64,000 bases of DNA from Hortaea werneckii (GCA_037044905.1 JBAOKB010000061.1:310001-374000), one strand, 5' to 3'; shown: positions 23,678 to 35,485, counted from the first letter of the stretch. The notes: generated by a model not told the origin, from the letters alone. Program-made: numbers and translations.

Positions 23678-25218
23678 GTTCTTGGTCTGGATATGCTCGG
23701 GTATGGTGGTGTTGATGCGAAGGGTGAAGGGTGTGTGGTATTGTTACGAACACGCTCTCCAGGCCGAAGGTCTCCCAGCTGTCGCGAAGCACTTTCATGC
23801 CAATGCACGAGCGATATCGTCCCAGCATCTTGACGAGGGAAGGACGGCCTACTACGGACGACGACTGTGCCACCGATCTCGTCTGCGCATTACCACGCCT
23901 ACTTTCAATTCCGACCTACCAAGAACCCATCCATGCACTCAGCTCGCTCGAAAACGAAATATCTTCCTAGCTTGCACCTTCGAGGTTTGGTACGGGAGTG
24001 TGCAGCATGTCGCCTTTAATCCTCACCTCCAGTATGGGTCGAGCATACTCATACCCATACACCTCGGACTCTGTTGATGAGATGAAAAGAATATAACGGA
24101 AACTTTACGACATACTTTCGGCTTCTTTTTCTTATTTTCCTTACTTGTATTCTCCTTATCATGATCATGGAAAGGGCGGCATCACGGTTGACGTTCTGGC
24201 GAGGTGGGACAATTTGGTGCTGAATGAGGGTGGGCAGGTGTCGACCTTTTACTTCTGGGGGAGGCCGTTTGTGATGCAAGAAGAGTGTGTGAGAGTGAAA
24301 GGGAGGAATGGGGGTTGTTGGTGGGATGGAAATCTGAGACCGTGTTTTCGGTAATGTAGTCTAAGGACAGCCCTTTTTCTGGAAATGTTATGTGAAGTCA
24401 GGTAGCGACCTTGTGTTAGCCATATGAGATCGAATGTGTTATGAAATGATTTAATCTGCTCGCTGTTTTCGCCATCTGCCATCAGTCTGCTTCAACACTT
24501 GGCGGTAAAGGAAATATGCGGTGCGGTGAATGGGTGGGATAGGCGGCTTAGTGGCCTCCAGGAGTAGGAATGCGAGCTGATACGAATGTAGACTGTTTAC
24601 GAGCAAACTTGAGACGATGAGACACTCAAGTTGATGACCCGTTTACCCAAGGATTGAATTGCTACGGAACTCTTCACCGCTGCGACGACCTCTCGCGGTC
24701 GTGCATTGACTGTTTCAGGAAAGCAATTACCAGCTGCTACAAGCACATGTATAAACGGGACAAGGTGTCTACAGTACATCTGCAGCAGTGTAGAAAAGTG
24801 ACAGGTCATCACAGTCAGTGCATTGTGGCTTGCATATACTTGCAGTACTTCTAAAGGCGGAAATGTGTACATGGCGGTAGACCAGAACAATACATTGTAC
24901 AGTGCTACCACTGCAGAGGAACTGACCAGTCATCCGTTCAGAAAAGATGCTGATGTCGCAATGGCTTGCGATATCGGACAGGAAATCAATTTTCAGCGCT
25001 TGACGCCCGCCCAGCTTGCCTGCCGGAGCTGCGCCGAGCTCGAACGTTATCGGGGCTGGCTTTTAGTCAACATTTTGCGGACAATCACGCCGCCGGGGGA
25101 GCGACTCATCATCATTTTCGAGATAACCGCCTCTCTGCTCACCCACTTCATCACCTCTTTACCACATCATCCACCGACTCCATCCTCTCTCCGTATGCAG
25201 CCCGCCTGAACCAGGCCG
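23678..25218. other. Intergenic between velvet gene and CPA1 leader
   Basis: No gene recognised. It contains the velvet 3'UTR and the CPA1 promoter; short overlapping ORFs on both strands look random. Confidence 0.45.
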
Positions 25219-25405
25219 ATGACTTTTGCTCCCACCATCTTCACTTCGCAAGGTATGATATGCCATCTCACCGCTCCTTTTGCTCTTCCCCCAAATCAGC
25301 CTCAGCCACGGCGACGAGACATTGGACGCGACACAGACCTGGCTGACAGGCATCGACTCTACAGACTACATCTCCGACCATCTCTGGAAGGCCAACGTTA
25401 ATTAA
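25219..25405 (+). CDS. Arginine attenuator peptide uORF of CPA1 (split by an intron)
   Basis: A 29-codon upstream ORF whose nascent peptide stalls ribosomes at its stop codon when arginine is high, lowering translation of CPA1 (known from Neurospora arg-2 and yeast CPA1). The ATG at 25219 starts MTFAPTIFTSQ; an intron at 25253-25349 (GTATGA...GACAG) joins CAA-G to GC-ATC; exon 2 gives GIDST then DYISDHLWKANVN and TAA at 25403-25405. The core D-Y-(I/L)-S-D-H-(L/I)-W, including the Asp and Trp needed for stalling in the model systems, is intact. The stop lies 43 bases before the CPA1 ATG. The splice is inferred from the conserved peptide; without splicing the conserved half would not be in frame with this ATG. 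Confidence 0.92.
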
Positions 25406-25448
25406 CTCGTGCCAATTGGGGCTGAATTCACATCTATCGACAACGTAA

Positions 25449-26843
25449 ATGGCGACATTTATCTTTACCAAGGCCTTCAAGCCGGCCACTTTCCAGTCGG
25501 CGGCCGCTAGCAGCTTCACCTCCAAGGCTTTCAGGCCGGTGATCCAGATCCGAGGCCGCGCGACCGCCGTCAATGGCTCCACGCACGCGTCTCCCCCGCC
25601 CACCTCGCCGCGATCTACCAAGCCCTCTTTCGAGCGAGCAACCTTCACGATCAGGGATGGTCCGATTTTCCACGGAAAGAGCTTCGGCGCCAAGGCCAAC
25701 GTGAGTGGTGAGGCTGTGTTCACGACGAGTTTGGTGGGATACCCGGAGTCCATGACGGACCCATCCTACCGTGGACAGATTCTCGTCTTCACTCAGCCAT
25801 TGATCGGAAACTACGGCGTGCCGGGCGCGGTGCGCGATGAGTACGGACTGCTCCGATACTTTGAGAGTCCCAACATCCAGGCGGCGGCCATTGTGGTCGC
25901 GGATGTAGCGCTGCAATACTCCCACTGGACTGCGGTGGAGAGTTTGGCCGAGTGGTGTGCCCGTGAGGGCGTGGCGGCCATTTCGGGTGTGGACACGCGT
26001 GAGATTGTCACGTATCTGCGAGAGCAGGGTTCTTCGCTCGGCAAGATTACCGTTGGTGAGGAGTACGATGCTGATGAGGACGAGGCTTTCGATGACCCGG
26101 CTTCTATCAACCTTGTCAAGCGTGTCTCTACGAAGCAGCCTTTCCATGTGCCTTCTCCGAACGGTGATGCGCACGTTGCTCTGATCGACTGCGGTGTCAA
26201 GGAAAACATTATTCGCTCTCTGGTCTCTCGCGGTGCCTCCGTCACTTGCCTTCCATGGGACTACCCCATCCACAAGTCTGCCAACTACTTCGACGGTGTC
26301 TTCATCTCCAACGGCCCAGGTGACCCAACCCACTGCCGTGCCACCTCCGACAACCTCCGCAAGCTCATGGACACCAGCCAGATTCCCATCTTCGGCATCT
26401 GCCTCGGTCACCAGCTCCTGGCCATTGCCTCTGGCGCCGGGACCACCAAGATGAAGTACGGCAACCGTGCGCACAACATCCCCGCCCTGGATCTCTCCAC
26501 CGGCAAGTGCCACATCACATCTCAGAACCACGGGTACGCAGTCGACCCAGCGACGCTCTCGGCCGACTTTAAGGAGTACTTCACCAACCTGAATGACGGC
26601 TCCAACGAAGGTCTCATCCACAAGAGCAAGCCCATCTTCTCCACACAGTTCCACCCGGAAGCCAAGGGCGGTCCGCTCGACTCTAGCTACCTCTTCGACG
26701 CCTACTTGCAGAGCGTCAAGCAGTACAAGGGCACTCAGGATAAGCTCAAGGGCGGCAAGGACAACCGGCCTTCGCCACTGCTGGTGGATCTGTTGGCTAA
26801 GGAGCGCGTTGGTGTTACGCCGGGTATTCCGTACAACTCGTAA
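25449..26843 (+). CDS. CPA1: Carbamoyl-phosphate synthase, arginine-specific small (glutaminase) subunit
   Basis: Hydrolyses glutamine and feeds ammonia to the large subunit for carbamoyl phosphate used in arginine synthesis. A single exon of 464 residues. The N-terminal 40-50 residues are Lys/Arg/Ser/Ala-rich with few acids (TFIFTKAFKPATF...FRPVIQIRGRAT), as expected for mitochondrial import. The small-subunit N-domain follows (GKSFGAKANVSGEAVFTTSLVGYPE, split), then LIGNYGVPG and GVDTREIVTYLREQG. The class I glutamine amidotransferase domain has FISNGPGDP, nucleophile GICLGHQLLAIA and FHPEAKGGPLDSSYLF (His/Glu of the triad). The expected attenuator uORF lies directly upstream. No frame disturbance. 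Confidence 0.97.
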   Translation: MATFIFTKAFKPATFQSAAASSFTSKAFRPVIQIRGRATAVNGSTHASPPPTSPRSTKPSFERATFTIRDGPIFHGKSFGAKANVSGEAVFTTSLVGYPESMTDPSYRGQILVFTQPLIGNYGVPGAVRDEYGLLRYFESPNIQAAAIVVADVALQYSHWTAVESLAEWCAREGVAAISGVDTREIVTYLREQGSSLGKITVGEEYDADEDEAFDDPASINLVKRVSTKQPFHVPSPNGDAHVALIDCGVKENIIRSLVSRGASVTCLPWDYPIHKSANYFDGVFISNGPGDPTHCRATSDNLRKLMDTSQIPIFGICLGHQLLAIASGAGTTKMKYGNRAHNIPALDLSTGKCHITSQNHGYAVDPATLSADFKEYFTNLNDGSNEGLIHKSKPIFSTQFHPEAKGGPLDSSYLFDAYLQSVKQYKGTQDKLKGGKDNRPSPLLVDLLAKERVGVTPGIPYNS

Positions 26844-27912
26844 GCAAGGAGAAGAAAATGAGTCTGCTATGGTTATTGGATGAGAGATTGAGGGATGGGT
26901 TTTCGGTTTTGAGTATTTTTGGTCTTTGTCATGATACGCGGTTAGCGATAGTAGGTGAGATTTTTAAGTAAATTGTTATGAAATATGATCAAAGCTTTTA
27001 TACCTTTTTTTCCCCTTCTGCCCTCGGAAAGTCGAGAAAGTGTATATATATACATCGGCTCGTCTCTTACGTCCTCATTCTTTTCAACCTAAGTTGACAT
27101 CGTTGTTCTTCCCTGCGTCCATGCCATTTGCACATGATACTTGCACGTGAGGTGTGCGGAATGCCTTGCACAAGATCTTCTCGCATTCGAGGTTCATACT
27201 TGTCCAACATTGATACTCGCACACGATGCTCGCAATACTATGTGCACGTGATGTTAGCACCCGGACATGAAACGACGAAGATCCCGTACCCATCGTATCC
27301 ATCACGGCTGTTTCAGTTGGTGGATCTGCCAGCCACTTACGGGAAACGTAAGCTAGCGCAGGGTTTCCTATTGATCCCGCGCATTTGGGCTGCGCCTCAG
27401 CACACATACTCTTACGCATGGGAATTCCCCCCTCCTTCGCTCACTCTCGTTCATCTCTCATCTTCTGCGGCTTTTTCATTTCACTTCTTGCGACCTCGGC
27501 TACCCTCCCTGGCGGACAATCAGCAGCAGCACAAGCGTTTGGTGTCGGATTCGAGGGTCGTGGCCGTTATACCCGGAGCGGAAATAATCAGACAAGAAAG
27601 CTTGGGGAAGCTTGAACGTGGGACAAAGAGCGGGCTTCAGGGTCTTGGACACTGGGCTGGGGATACATTCGTTCTTGTCGCATCCAGCGTGAATGCGATT
27701 TGCTACGAGGCAACTGTGAGAGCAATAACAGGTGGATCCCGCGTCATCTGCACGACCAGCTCGTACGCATGAACGAACGCTGGAGCCATAACAACATCCC
27801 ACTCTACTGCTGGCGGCAGTCGATCTCCGACCAAGACCAGGCGTCCGGCATTCATTTCTTGGCGCTACCCATGCGCTCTTGAGGAAGCAGCATCGTTCAA
27901 AAGAAGACGGCC
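26844..27912. other. Intergenic between CPA1 and the TMEM184-like gene
   Basis: Tandem arrangement. Holds the CPA1 3'UTR and the promoter of the next gene. An open frame around 27128-27772 has no recognisable domain and overlaps likely leader sequence, so I do not call it. Confidence 0.45.
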
Positions 27913-29729
27913 ATGTACAACTTCACCTACTGCAACACGACGCTAGAAGAAAGCTTCAGCGAAGAGCCCCTCTGGCATGGCTTCACCTTCCACCACTTCG
28001 GCCTCTTCCTGGCCCTCGTCTTCGCCGCCCTCGCCCTCATCATCGCCTCCTTCCTCATCTTCATGCACGCCACCCACTACTCCCGTCCCTGGGAGCAACG
28101 CCACATCATCCGCATCCTCCTCATGATCCCCATCTACGCCATCGTCAGCTTCCTCTCGTACTTGTTCTACAAGCAGGCCGTCTACTTCGAGGTCCTTAGG
28201 GATTGCTATGAGGCGTTTGCTATTGCGAGTTTCTTCACCTTGCTCTGTCATTATGTCGCGCTGGACTTGCATCGTCAGAAGGAGTATTTCCGGGGTCTGA
28301 AGCCGATCCAGAATTGGTTTTGGGGCGTGTTTGGTTTGCAGTATTGTACGGGCGGTAAGGAGAAGGGGCCGTTTAGGGTGCCGAGGAGTGGGTTGACTTG
28401 GTTTAATGTAAGTCTTTTAACAAGAACATCTGTCCCTCGTAATCCGTCCATGCCTCCTTTGATGCTGACTCTTGGCAGGTAATTTGGATCGGCGTCTTCC
28501 AATACTGCTTTATTCGTGTCCTCTTCACCATCGTTTCCGTCGTCACCGAAGAATTCGACGTCTACTGCGAAGCTTCGCTTTCGCCGCTATTCGCGCACGT
28601 CTGGACACTCGTCTTCGAATGTGCGAGCGTGACTATTGCCATGTTCTGCTTGATTCAATTTTACATCCAGCTGCGCGAGGATATTGCCGAACATAGGCCG
28701 TTCATGAAGGTGCTATGTATCAAGCTGGTCATCTTCTTCTCATTTTGGCAGACGGTTTGTCATATATTCTGCTCTTAAGGTTTTGGAATGCATCACTGAC
28801 CAAATCGATTCACAGATACTTATCAGTTTCCTCTCCTCCAGCAACGGGCCGCTACGCCCGACCAAGAAAATCAGCTACCAAGACATCAAAGTCGGCATTC
28901 CCTCAGTCATGCTATGCATTGAAATGGCCATCTTCGCCATCCTCCACCTTTTTGCTTTCCCCTGGAAAGAATACAGCCTCAAGCGCCAGAACGACCTCAA
29001 AACGAACAACCCATTCGAATTGGACCCGCCAGCCAAATACTATGGCGGCCCCTTAGGCATCAAAGCCCTCATCGACACCTTCAACCCATGGGACATCGTC
29101 AAAGCGAGCGCGCGAGGCTTCAGATGGCTCTTTGTGGGCTATAAACACCGGGAGAAGGATATCTCTTACCAGACGCACAAGCTGGATGGCGGGATCAGCT
29201 ATCCGACCTACACAGGCCTTAATGGCACGGCTGCAGCGACAGAGAGCCGATTCAGCGACGATGATGAGGAACGTCAGAGGCGCGAACGTGCTGATACAGT
29301 AGGCACAGTGGGCACCGATCTTCCCGAGGACGACCGAGCAGGCCTTCTGCGTCACTCAGCCCAGCCGGCGCGTATGCCTTCTGCGTCGCCGTACAGGACG
29401 CATGGAAATGACGAGTACGCGAAGGGAGATGATTCTATCGATCTCGGTGCGGGGATCGATTACATCCGACTTCCAGCAGTTCGGACAGTGAGAGGTTACC
29501 TACTTCCATGACGCCTTTCTCCGAGCCATCAGGGCATGGACTGGGGGTTTCTGGTTTCGCAGCTGAGGAGGATACGGGATATCATCCAGCGACGATGCGT
29601 GAGCAGGATGGCGTGGTGGGAGGGCAGCCTCAGCAGTGGGATCACTGGGCTGGTGCCCAGAGGCCTGCGGACGCGGATGCCGCATCAAGTCCTCCGACGT
29701 ATCATCGCCCGGGTGATCCGTATAGATGA
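27913..29729 (+). CDS. DUF300 / TMEM184 (OSTalpha-like) multi-pass membrane protein
   Basis: Fungal member of the organic-solute-transporter-alpha/TMEM184 family, usually seven membrane helices with a vacuolar or endomembrane location; substrate unknown. Exons 27913-28407, 28479-28754 and 28816-29729. Family marks are HATHYSRPWEQRHIIRILLMIPIYAI, split as HATHYSRPWEQRHIIRI and LLMIPIYAIVSFLSY; YEAFAIASFFTLLCHYV; the GPLRPTKKISYQDIKVGIPS region; and a cytoplasmic tail with NPFELDPPAKYYGGPLG and NPWDIVKASARG. Near 29483 one G seems lost from a GG/GGG run: the frame as written stops at GYLLP, whereas the alternative frame continues with SERLPTS, TPFSEPSGHGLGV and ends YHRPGDPYR at 29729, giving the longer acidic/Pro-rich tail I consider genuine. 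Confidence 0.87.
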
Positions 29730-32501
29730 TGGGATCGGGTTCATGTTTTCTTGGGAAGGAAAGTTGGGCGTTGGTGGCACTTTCTGTGTTGTGTAGGGAT
29801 CTTTTATGGGCAAGATACCAAATGAAGCGGTCTCGATTCTTTCTATCCTTTCCCATCCCTGTGTGTCTTGCATTCGATTGCAGCGAGATGAATGGAAAAG
29901 CAGATTTTACACGGCAAAGCACTGACGGACCAACTTGTTGCGTAAGATGACTTTTCATTTGATTTTCTTTTATTTATTTATTTTTGGCTGCGCTGACAAA
30001 CCCAGCCATGTACTTTCACACTGGCATTCTCTCGGCCATGGCACGGAAGGATGGGACCTTGGCCAAGACGAGCATCCGCGTCACCCTCCCAAGCACTGGT
30101 GAGATGCATCGCGCAGGGAACTGCCTGCTCTCATTGTGCAGCTGTACGGCGCCCGCCGCGCTCGAGCTCCAGCCTCTTCTGGCGAGTCCGGTCCAAAAGT
30201 GACTTCTGCTGGGCAGAGAGCTTGAAGGAATTGGCTTGTTAGCACGAGGGAGGCAGTCGTAGCGATGGAAATGTCACCAAAAAAAAAAAAAAAAGCCAGA
30301 GGTGGGAATCCTTTCGGAAACCTGGTCCTCCGCGGGGCAATTATGCTCGCCATCCTTCCTCCTCCTCATCCTCCTCTGCAGGTACGGATCAATGGGTGCT
30401 GGTTGAGCTGGATAGACAAGCCTTTGACTAATGAAAAGTTCCGGATGGTGAGAAAGAGCTCTACCTTGTATGTACCTGCAGCTTGTTGGACGGGAGAAAG
30501 AGCTGTTGCTGGGAAAGAGCTCTTGCTTCCCTATATGTTGCATGCCTTATGAGTACGGAAGGGAGGGTGAGAGGCTGGTTCAACCGGCAGAAGTCATCCT
30601 GGTATCCGTCTCATCAACTCGAGCACAACCTCGGTGTGGTTTGGAGGCAATCGAGAAGGTGTGCTGCGGTGCTAACGCGACATGACGACACGAATGGATT
30701 GGGTGTGCCCCGCGAGGCTCTGCACTTCGTATTCTCTGCCGTCTACGTGGAGTTGCCGAGCACCGCGGGCTAGGCGGACTACGTGTGGGCTTTTGTTAGC
30801 AGACCACGAGCAGCGCGAAACCCGCTGACTTTCGAAGCTTGTTGTTGTCTTTGTTGTTGTGCAATGACTTATGTTCCGGAGGTAGCTTTACCTAGGTCGC
30901 AGGTCGATCGACAGGGCAACAAAAGGCAGAGGCTGTAACGCCCCCAGCTCCACTCTCGGGAGTTCGGTACCGCTCTTTGCGTGCGCATATGAGAGCGATG
31001 CTGGTTGTGGGATTGTTATTTACTACGGTACGGTACATGGCTACTACTGGAGATATGCAAAACGTAGGTGGGCGTGACGATCTGAGATCACAACGTCTCG
31101 GAACATCATCTCCTCCAGAATGACGCAACGGTAAGGTATGATGCCGGTGAGGTCGCCGTTGGCAGTTGGCAGAGACGACGGAGAGTCAAGAGTGGTGTGT
31201 TTCTAAGGTTAGCAAGCCCAAGGTCCAAACCGTTTGTCCCCAAGAACGGGAAAAAAGCCAAATCGCCCTTGTCTCCCCGCATCGATGACGCCAGGGGTCC
31301 GAGCCAATCAGCGCCGTCCGTCTGGGCTATGAACGAACGTCTCCCTCCATCCCGGGACCACATGAATTCAATCTGTCCCGTCAGAGCCTCACCAATGGGA
31401 TAGCCTGCGCTGTGTAAACAGCCATCTTTGCCGTCTTGTTCTGCCGCAGACGATGGCAGGGGAGCTAACAATGTAGGATGAGGAGGACTGCTGCGCGCCC
31501 CGCCATGCGACTGACTGTTTGGTTACACTCCCAGCCATGCAACCCGAAGCTTCATTCTCATGTCGGAGACAATCCTCCTCTGCTCTGGCGTTGGGACGTG
31601 CTCACATCGGGGAAACCTCTCCAGTAGTTGGGTCACGACCGTGGCGTGATGAGTGGGTATCTGCATCCTTGGGTTCCCAAGACATCGGTCCAAGTGACGC
31701 CTATTTGCACACAGGACGGCCTACGGCTAGGACAACTTCGATCGCGTGCAGTCAATCGCCAACTTCTTTGAGCCGAGCCATCCATCAAGCCCGAAGTCAC
31801 CACGGACCCACCCGTCTATTTACTAACTCTGCCCTACCATGGAGGAACCCTGTCGCCACCACCAGCGCAAGCAGGAACTATTCTGGAGGCTGCAGCTCGT
31901 GAACTCTGCTGTACCTGCATGTGGGGTGCCATCCTTGCAAAGCTGCAATGCTTCCCCCGATGGCTGGTTGTTCGTTGCCATCTCGACAGGACACCAATCA
32001 TTCAGAACGAGCCTTCGCCGTTGATGCAACAGCACCTGGATGATCGTTGTGACGTTGCCCTCCCGTTGACCGTTCTGCCGCATCACCGGCCACTAAAACG
32101 CAGCCGTTCCGGCAGCTACGACAGGTACACCACTCAGTTCGCCCGTTGACGATCCTCCAGACTGACTCCACGCTTGGCACCCATGAGTTACTTTCCTATA
32201 CGAGAACAGGCTCCAAGACCCTCGGCCAATGTACACCCTCTAGGCTGATCGTATGCTCCACTTGCAGCAAGATCCCTCCTCGGAGAGGACGGTTGCTATG
32301 CTGTTCTATTCCCAGCCATTGCTCAGTAGCTCGAGCTCTGCATTGCGAGAGGAATACAAGTATGGCTCTTTCCCAATGATCTTCATCGATTCTTTCCTGC
32401 TCATCACTCTTGTCCTCCTCATACTCTCGTTGTAGGGTGTCTGATTTCGAGCTTCTACTCAACAACACCCGACTTTTACATTTAGTCTTTCGCTTTTCAT
32501 T
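29730..32501. other. 2.8-kb gene-poor interval
   Basis: No gene recognised. Contains a 16-A run at 30279-30294 and an ACCTAGGT palindrome at 30889-30896. The last several hundred bases should carry the promoter of the secreted repeat protein. ORFs of up to about 240 codons on the minus strand near 32196-32915 are antisense to low-complexity coding sequence. Confidence 0.4.
30279..30294 (+). repeat. A16 homopolymer
   Basis: Sixteen consecutive A bases in noncoding DNA downstream of the TMEM184-like gene. Confidence 0.95.
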
Positions 32502-34563
32502 ATGACCAAGCTCAACCTGTTGCTCGCCGGCCTGGCTGGCACTGCCCTCGCCTCGCCTTGGAAGCGTGCTGCTGCTCCTGGTGGCGGCGACTGGGGCAAT
32601 GGCCAGGGCGGACATGGCGGCGGACGCGGAGGATGGGGCCAGGGAGGCCGTGGAGGCTGGGGTGGCCACGGAGATGGACAATGGAACGGCCATGGAGGCG
32701 ACCACGGCAAGCATGACGACCAGAACTGGGGCGGAAACAAGGGCGGCGACTGGGGTCACGGCGGAGAAGGCGGATGGGGCAAGTCTGCCACTTCCGCCGC
32801 CGCGGCTACCACTTGCCAGCCTAGCACCGTGACTGAGACGTCCTACGCTACCGTCACCGGCCCAGGTATGTGCCAACGATGCTTTGGAACAGTTGATCTT
32901 GCCATGTGCTGACAAATTCGACTCTTAGGCAACACGGTATACAACACCATGTACCACACTACCACTGCTACCGAAGAGGAGACGCAGTATGTCACCGAGA
33001 CAAAGAAGATGCCGCCTAAGACCATCACGACCACTGAGTCTGCTCCTGGTGGGTTTCAGCCCTTCGGTTTTCCCTTCTCATGGCTGTTGACTAACATTCG
33101 TACTAGCTGAGGTCCAAACCATGACCGAGACGATCACGTCTGCCTACACTTCCATCAGCACTGAGGTTCAGGCACCATCCACAGTCTACAAGACTTCTAC
33201 GCTGCCAGCTTCTACCATTACTCAGGAGGAGACCATGACGGCCCCTGCCCAGACCGTCACCAAATTCTCGACCCTGCCTGCTGGGCCTCCTCAGACGGTC
33301 ACCAGCGTCTCCACTGCGCCTGGTAAGTCCACGAAGTATCCATTCCGCCGAGCCGCAAGCGTATAGTAACCAAAATCAGGCACCACTATCACCTACCGCG
33401 CTCCTGCTGGTCACCAAGTTCTCGACTCTGCCAGCTGGCCCGCCTCAGACGGTCACCAGTGTCTCCACCGCACCTGGTGAGTCTACTAAGTATCCATACC
33501 GCTGAGCAGGAAGCTCATGCTAATCAAAATTAGGCACCACTATCACCAAGGAGGAGACCGAGACTGCTCCAGCTAAGACCATTACCAAGCACGAGACTGT
33601 ACGTCTTTTATCATTGGCATCCTTGTCCTTCCCTTTGACTAACCTTCTCCATTAGGTCACCACCGACATTGAGACCACTGTTACCGAAACGCAGGCTCCT
33701 AACACCATCACCAAGTACTCAACGAAGCCAGGTATGTCCTTCTGTTCAAAACCACTTCCTTGAAAATGCGGCTAACATTGCCTTCCTCCTTCAGCTCCTG
33801 CGCCTTCTACCGTTACCTCGACCGAGTCGCCTCCAGCTATCACCAAGACTATCACATCTACTGCTCCAGCTGGACCCCCACAGACGGTTGAAGAAACTAC
33901 TACTCTCCCAGCCAGCACCATTACCTCCTATGTCACCAAGCACCAGCCTGCATCCACCAGCGTGATCACCAGCACGGTCACTGATGAGATGACTACGACT
34001 GTTGTATCTACTCAGGCCCCGAAGACGGTGACCTCTGTCTCTACGGCTCCTGGTAAGTTCTTCACCCAATCGCTCAAAATTTCGCGCAGCACACTTCCTT
34101 TTAAACTTTCCGAGTCCTCTGTTGCTAACTTTCCACAGCTGGCCCACCACAGACCGTTGAGGAGACGGAGACTCTGCCGGCGTCAACCATCACCAAGCAC
34201 AAGACTGTTACCGATGATGTGACCATCACGGAGGTCTCGAGCGCGCCTGGCACTACTTTCTACACGACTGACATCCAGGCTAAGCCAACGACTATCACCG
34301 AGTCTGCTCCTACCGTCTATGTGACCGAGACTGCTAAGCCAAACACTGTCTACGCCACTGCCTACGAGACCGAGTACGCTACTACCACGGACGTCCAGAC
34401 CTGCAGCACCCAGACCGTCACAGTGACTGCCAGCGCCTCCAAGAAGGCCTACGGCGGCGGCTGGGGCGGAAAGGGCGACGAGGGCAAGGGTGGCAAGGGT
34501 CACGAGGGCGAGAAGGGTAACTGGGGCGGCAAGGCCGATGAGACTAGCTCCAAGGGCTGGTAA
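32502..34563 (+). CDS. Secreted Gly-rich / Thr-rich repeat protein (cell-wall or extracellular matrix, function unknown)
   Basis: The signal peptide MTKLNLLLAGLAGTALASP is followed by a KR site and a Gly/Trp/His-rich region (GGWGQGGRGGWGGHGDG). Then come many Thr/Ser/Pro repeats of the type TITKEETETAP, KFSTLPAGPPQTVTSVSTAPG and VEETxTLPASTIT, and a Gly/Lys C-terminus ending TSSKGW. There is no hydrophobic GPI tail, so it is probably released or wall-associated. Eight exons: 32502-32865, 32929-33048, 33107-33322, 33380-33476, 33534-33598, 33656-33731, 33795-34052 and 34139-34563. Almost every junction is phase 1 after a (A)PG, so internal exons are symmetric. Exon 4 (97 bases) is not a multiple of three, while the other phase-1 units are; an extra base near 33410 is the likely reason. 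The Thr repeats suggest heavy O-mannosylation. I do not recognise a named family. Confidence 0.75.
33226..33533 (+). repeat. Tandem duplication of an exon plus its intron (two 154-bp copies)
   Basis: Copy 1 covers 33226-33379 and copy 2 33380-33533. Both end with KFSTLPAGPPQTVTSVSTAPG coding sequence followed by a 57-base intron. The two introns have the same length and match at about 44 of 57 positions by my hand alignment, so the duplication included the intron. Confidence 0.82.
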
Positions 34564-35485
34564 ACGTCTCACCCTTTGAAGAGCACATGATTGACGACAA
34601 TAAAAAGGGCATATGGAATAGAATGGAGGAGAATGGAATAATGTAAATAGGGAATGGATTATGCATTGACGATCCTTTTTATAATGGCATGGAATTACTG
34701 GAAAAATGTTGTTCAGTATGGAAAGGGATGAAGGGTGATTATTCATCTCACCTTAAATAGATACTTGTATAATGCAAGGGATTGAATATCCCTAGTGACA
34801 AGGATAAGTCCTGAGCAATTGACCAATTCTTTCTTACTTGTTTCTTTTGATTTTCTTTGTCTTTTTTCCCTCTTTTCTTTTCTTTTTTTTTTTTTATAAT
34901 GTGAAATCCACTTAAGTTAATCCAACAAAGTGTCCATTAAACAATTCTCGCCCTCCATCTCTCTTCTTCGCTGCTCCAGGACACCTTACGGACCCATGTG
35001 CAAAGAGGATTATGGTAGGGAGTAAGTGCAAGCGCAGCTAGCAATAGTACGCTTAAGCCAATGTGGCAATTAAGCGACAAGCCTTTCATCGCAACTCTTT
35101 TTAACTTCCTCGTTCCCCGAGGAATCCTTACGAAGGCATATGCGAAGCGAGCTGTATAGGGAACGAACGCATCTTCTGATTGTATGAGGTTGGTCCCTCT
35201 TCTGCATCCGTAATCTAATCCCCCAGAGCCCCCTATGGAGCCATAGGCAAAGCGGACTGTAGAAAGGAGCGAGTATAAAAGCGGGGGTCTTAAGCATCCG
35301 GACAGATCTTCCGCCCTTCGGCGAGCACTCAAGAATACGGAGAAGATTGTGAACGTAACGTGCGTGTCGTGGCCTTCTATCTATGCTAAAAACGATTCTC
35401 ATTACAGTACCTCCCTCCTTGTTGGCCAATTAGTACAATCATGCTGGGGAGAAAAGGCCCTGAGAACTATTCACCGAACTCCCTG
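34564..35485. other. Intergenic with T run and degenerate triple repeat
   Basis: The 3'UTR of the repeat protein is followed by a T13 run (34883-34895), then three diverged copies of a roughly 50-base motif beginning near 34979, 35119 and 35226 (core: CCTTACGGA..CCATATGC.AAG.G, then CTGTA.AGGGA). No gene recognised. Confidence 0.45.
34979..35278. repeat. Three degenerate copies of a ~50-bp motif
   Basis: Copies at about 34979-35030, 35119-35170 and 35226-35278, spaced 140 and 107 bases apart, share the order CCTTA-C-GGA, CATATGC-AAG, CTGTATAGGGA with many substitutions. They lie just beyond the 3' end of the helicase gene. Could be decayed element sequence; alignment by eye only. Confidence 0.4.

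Noticed and set aside
25434..26654. 406-codon minus-strand frame opposite CPA1
   Set aside because: It is entirely antisense to a highly conserved gene with intact motifs and shows no domain; such mirror frames arise from codon bias.
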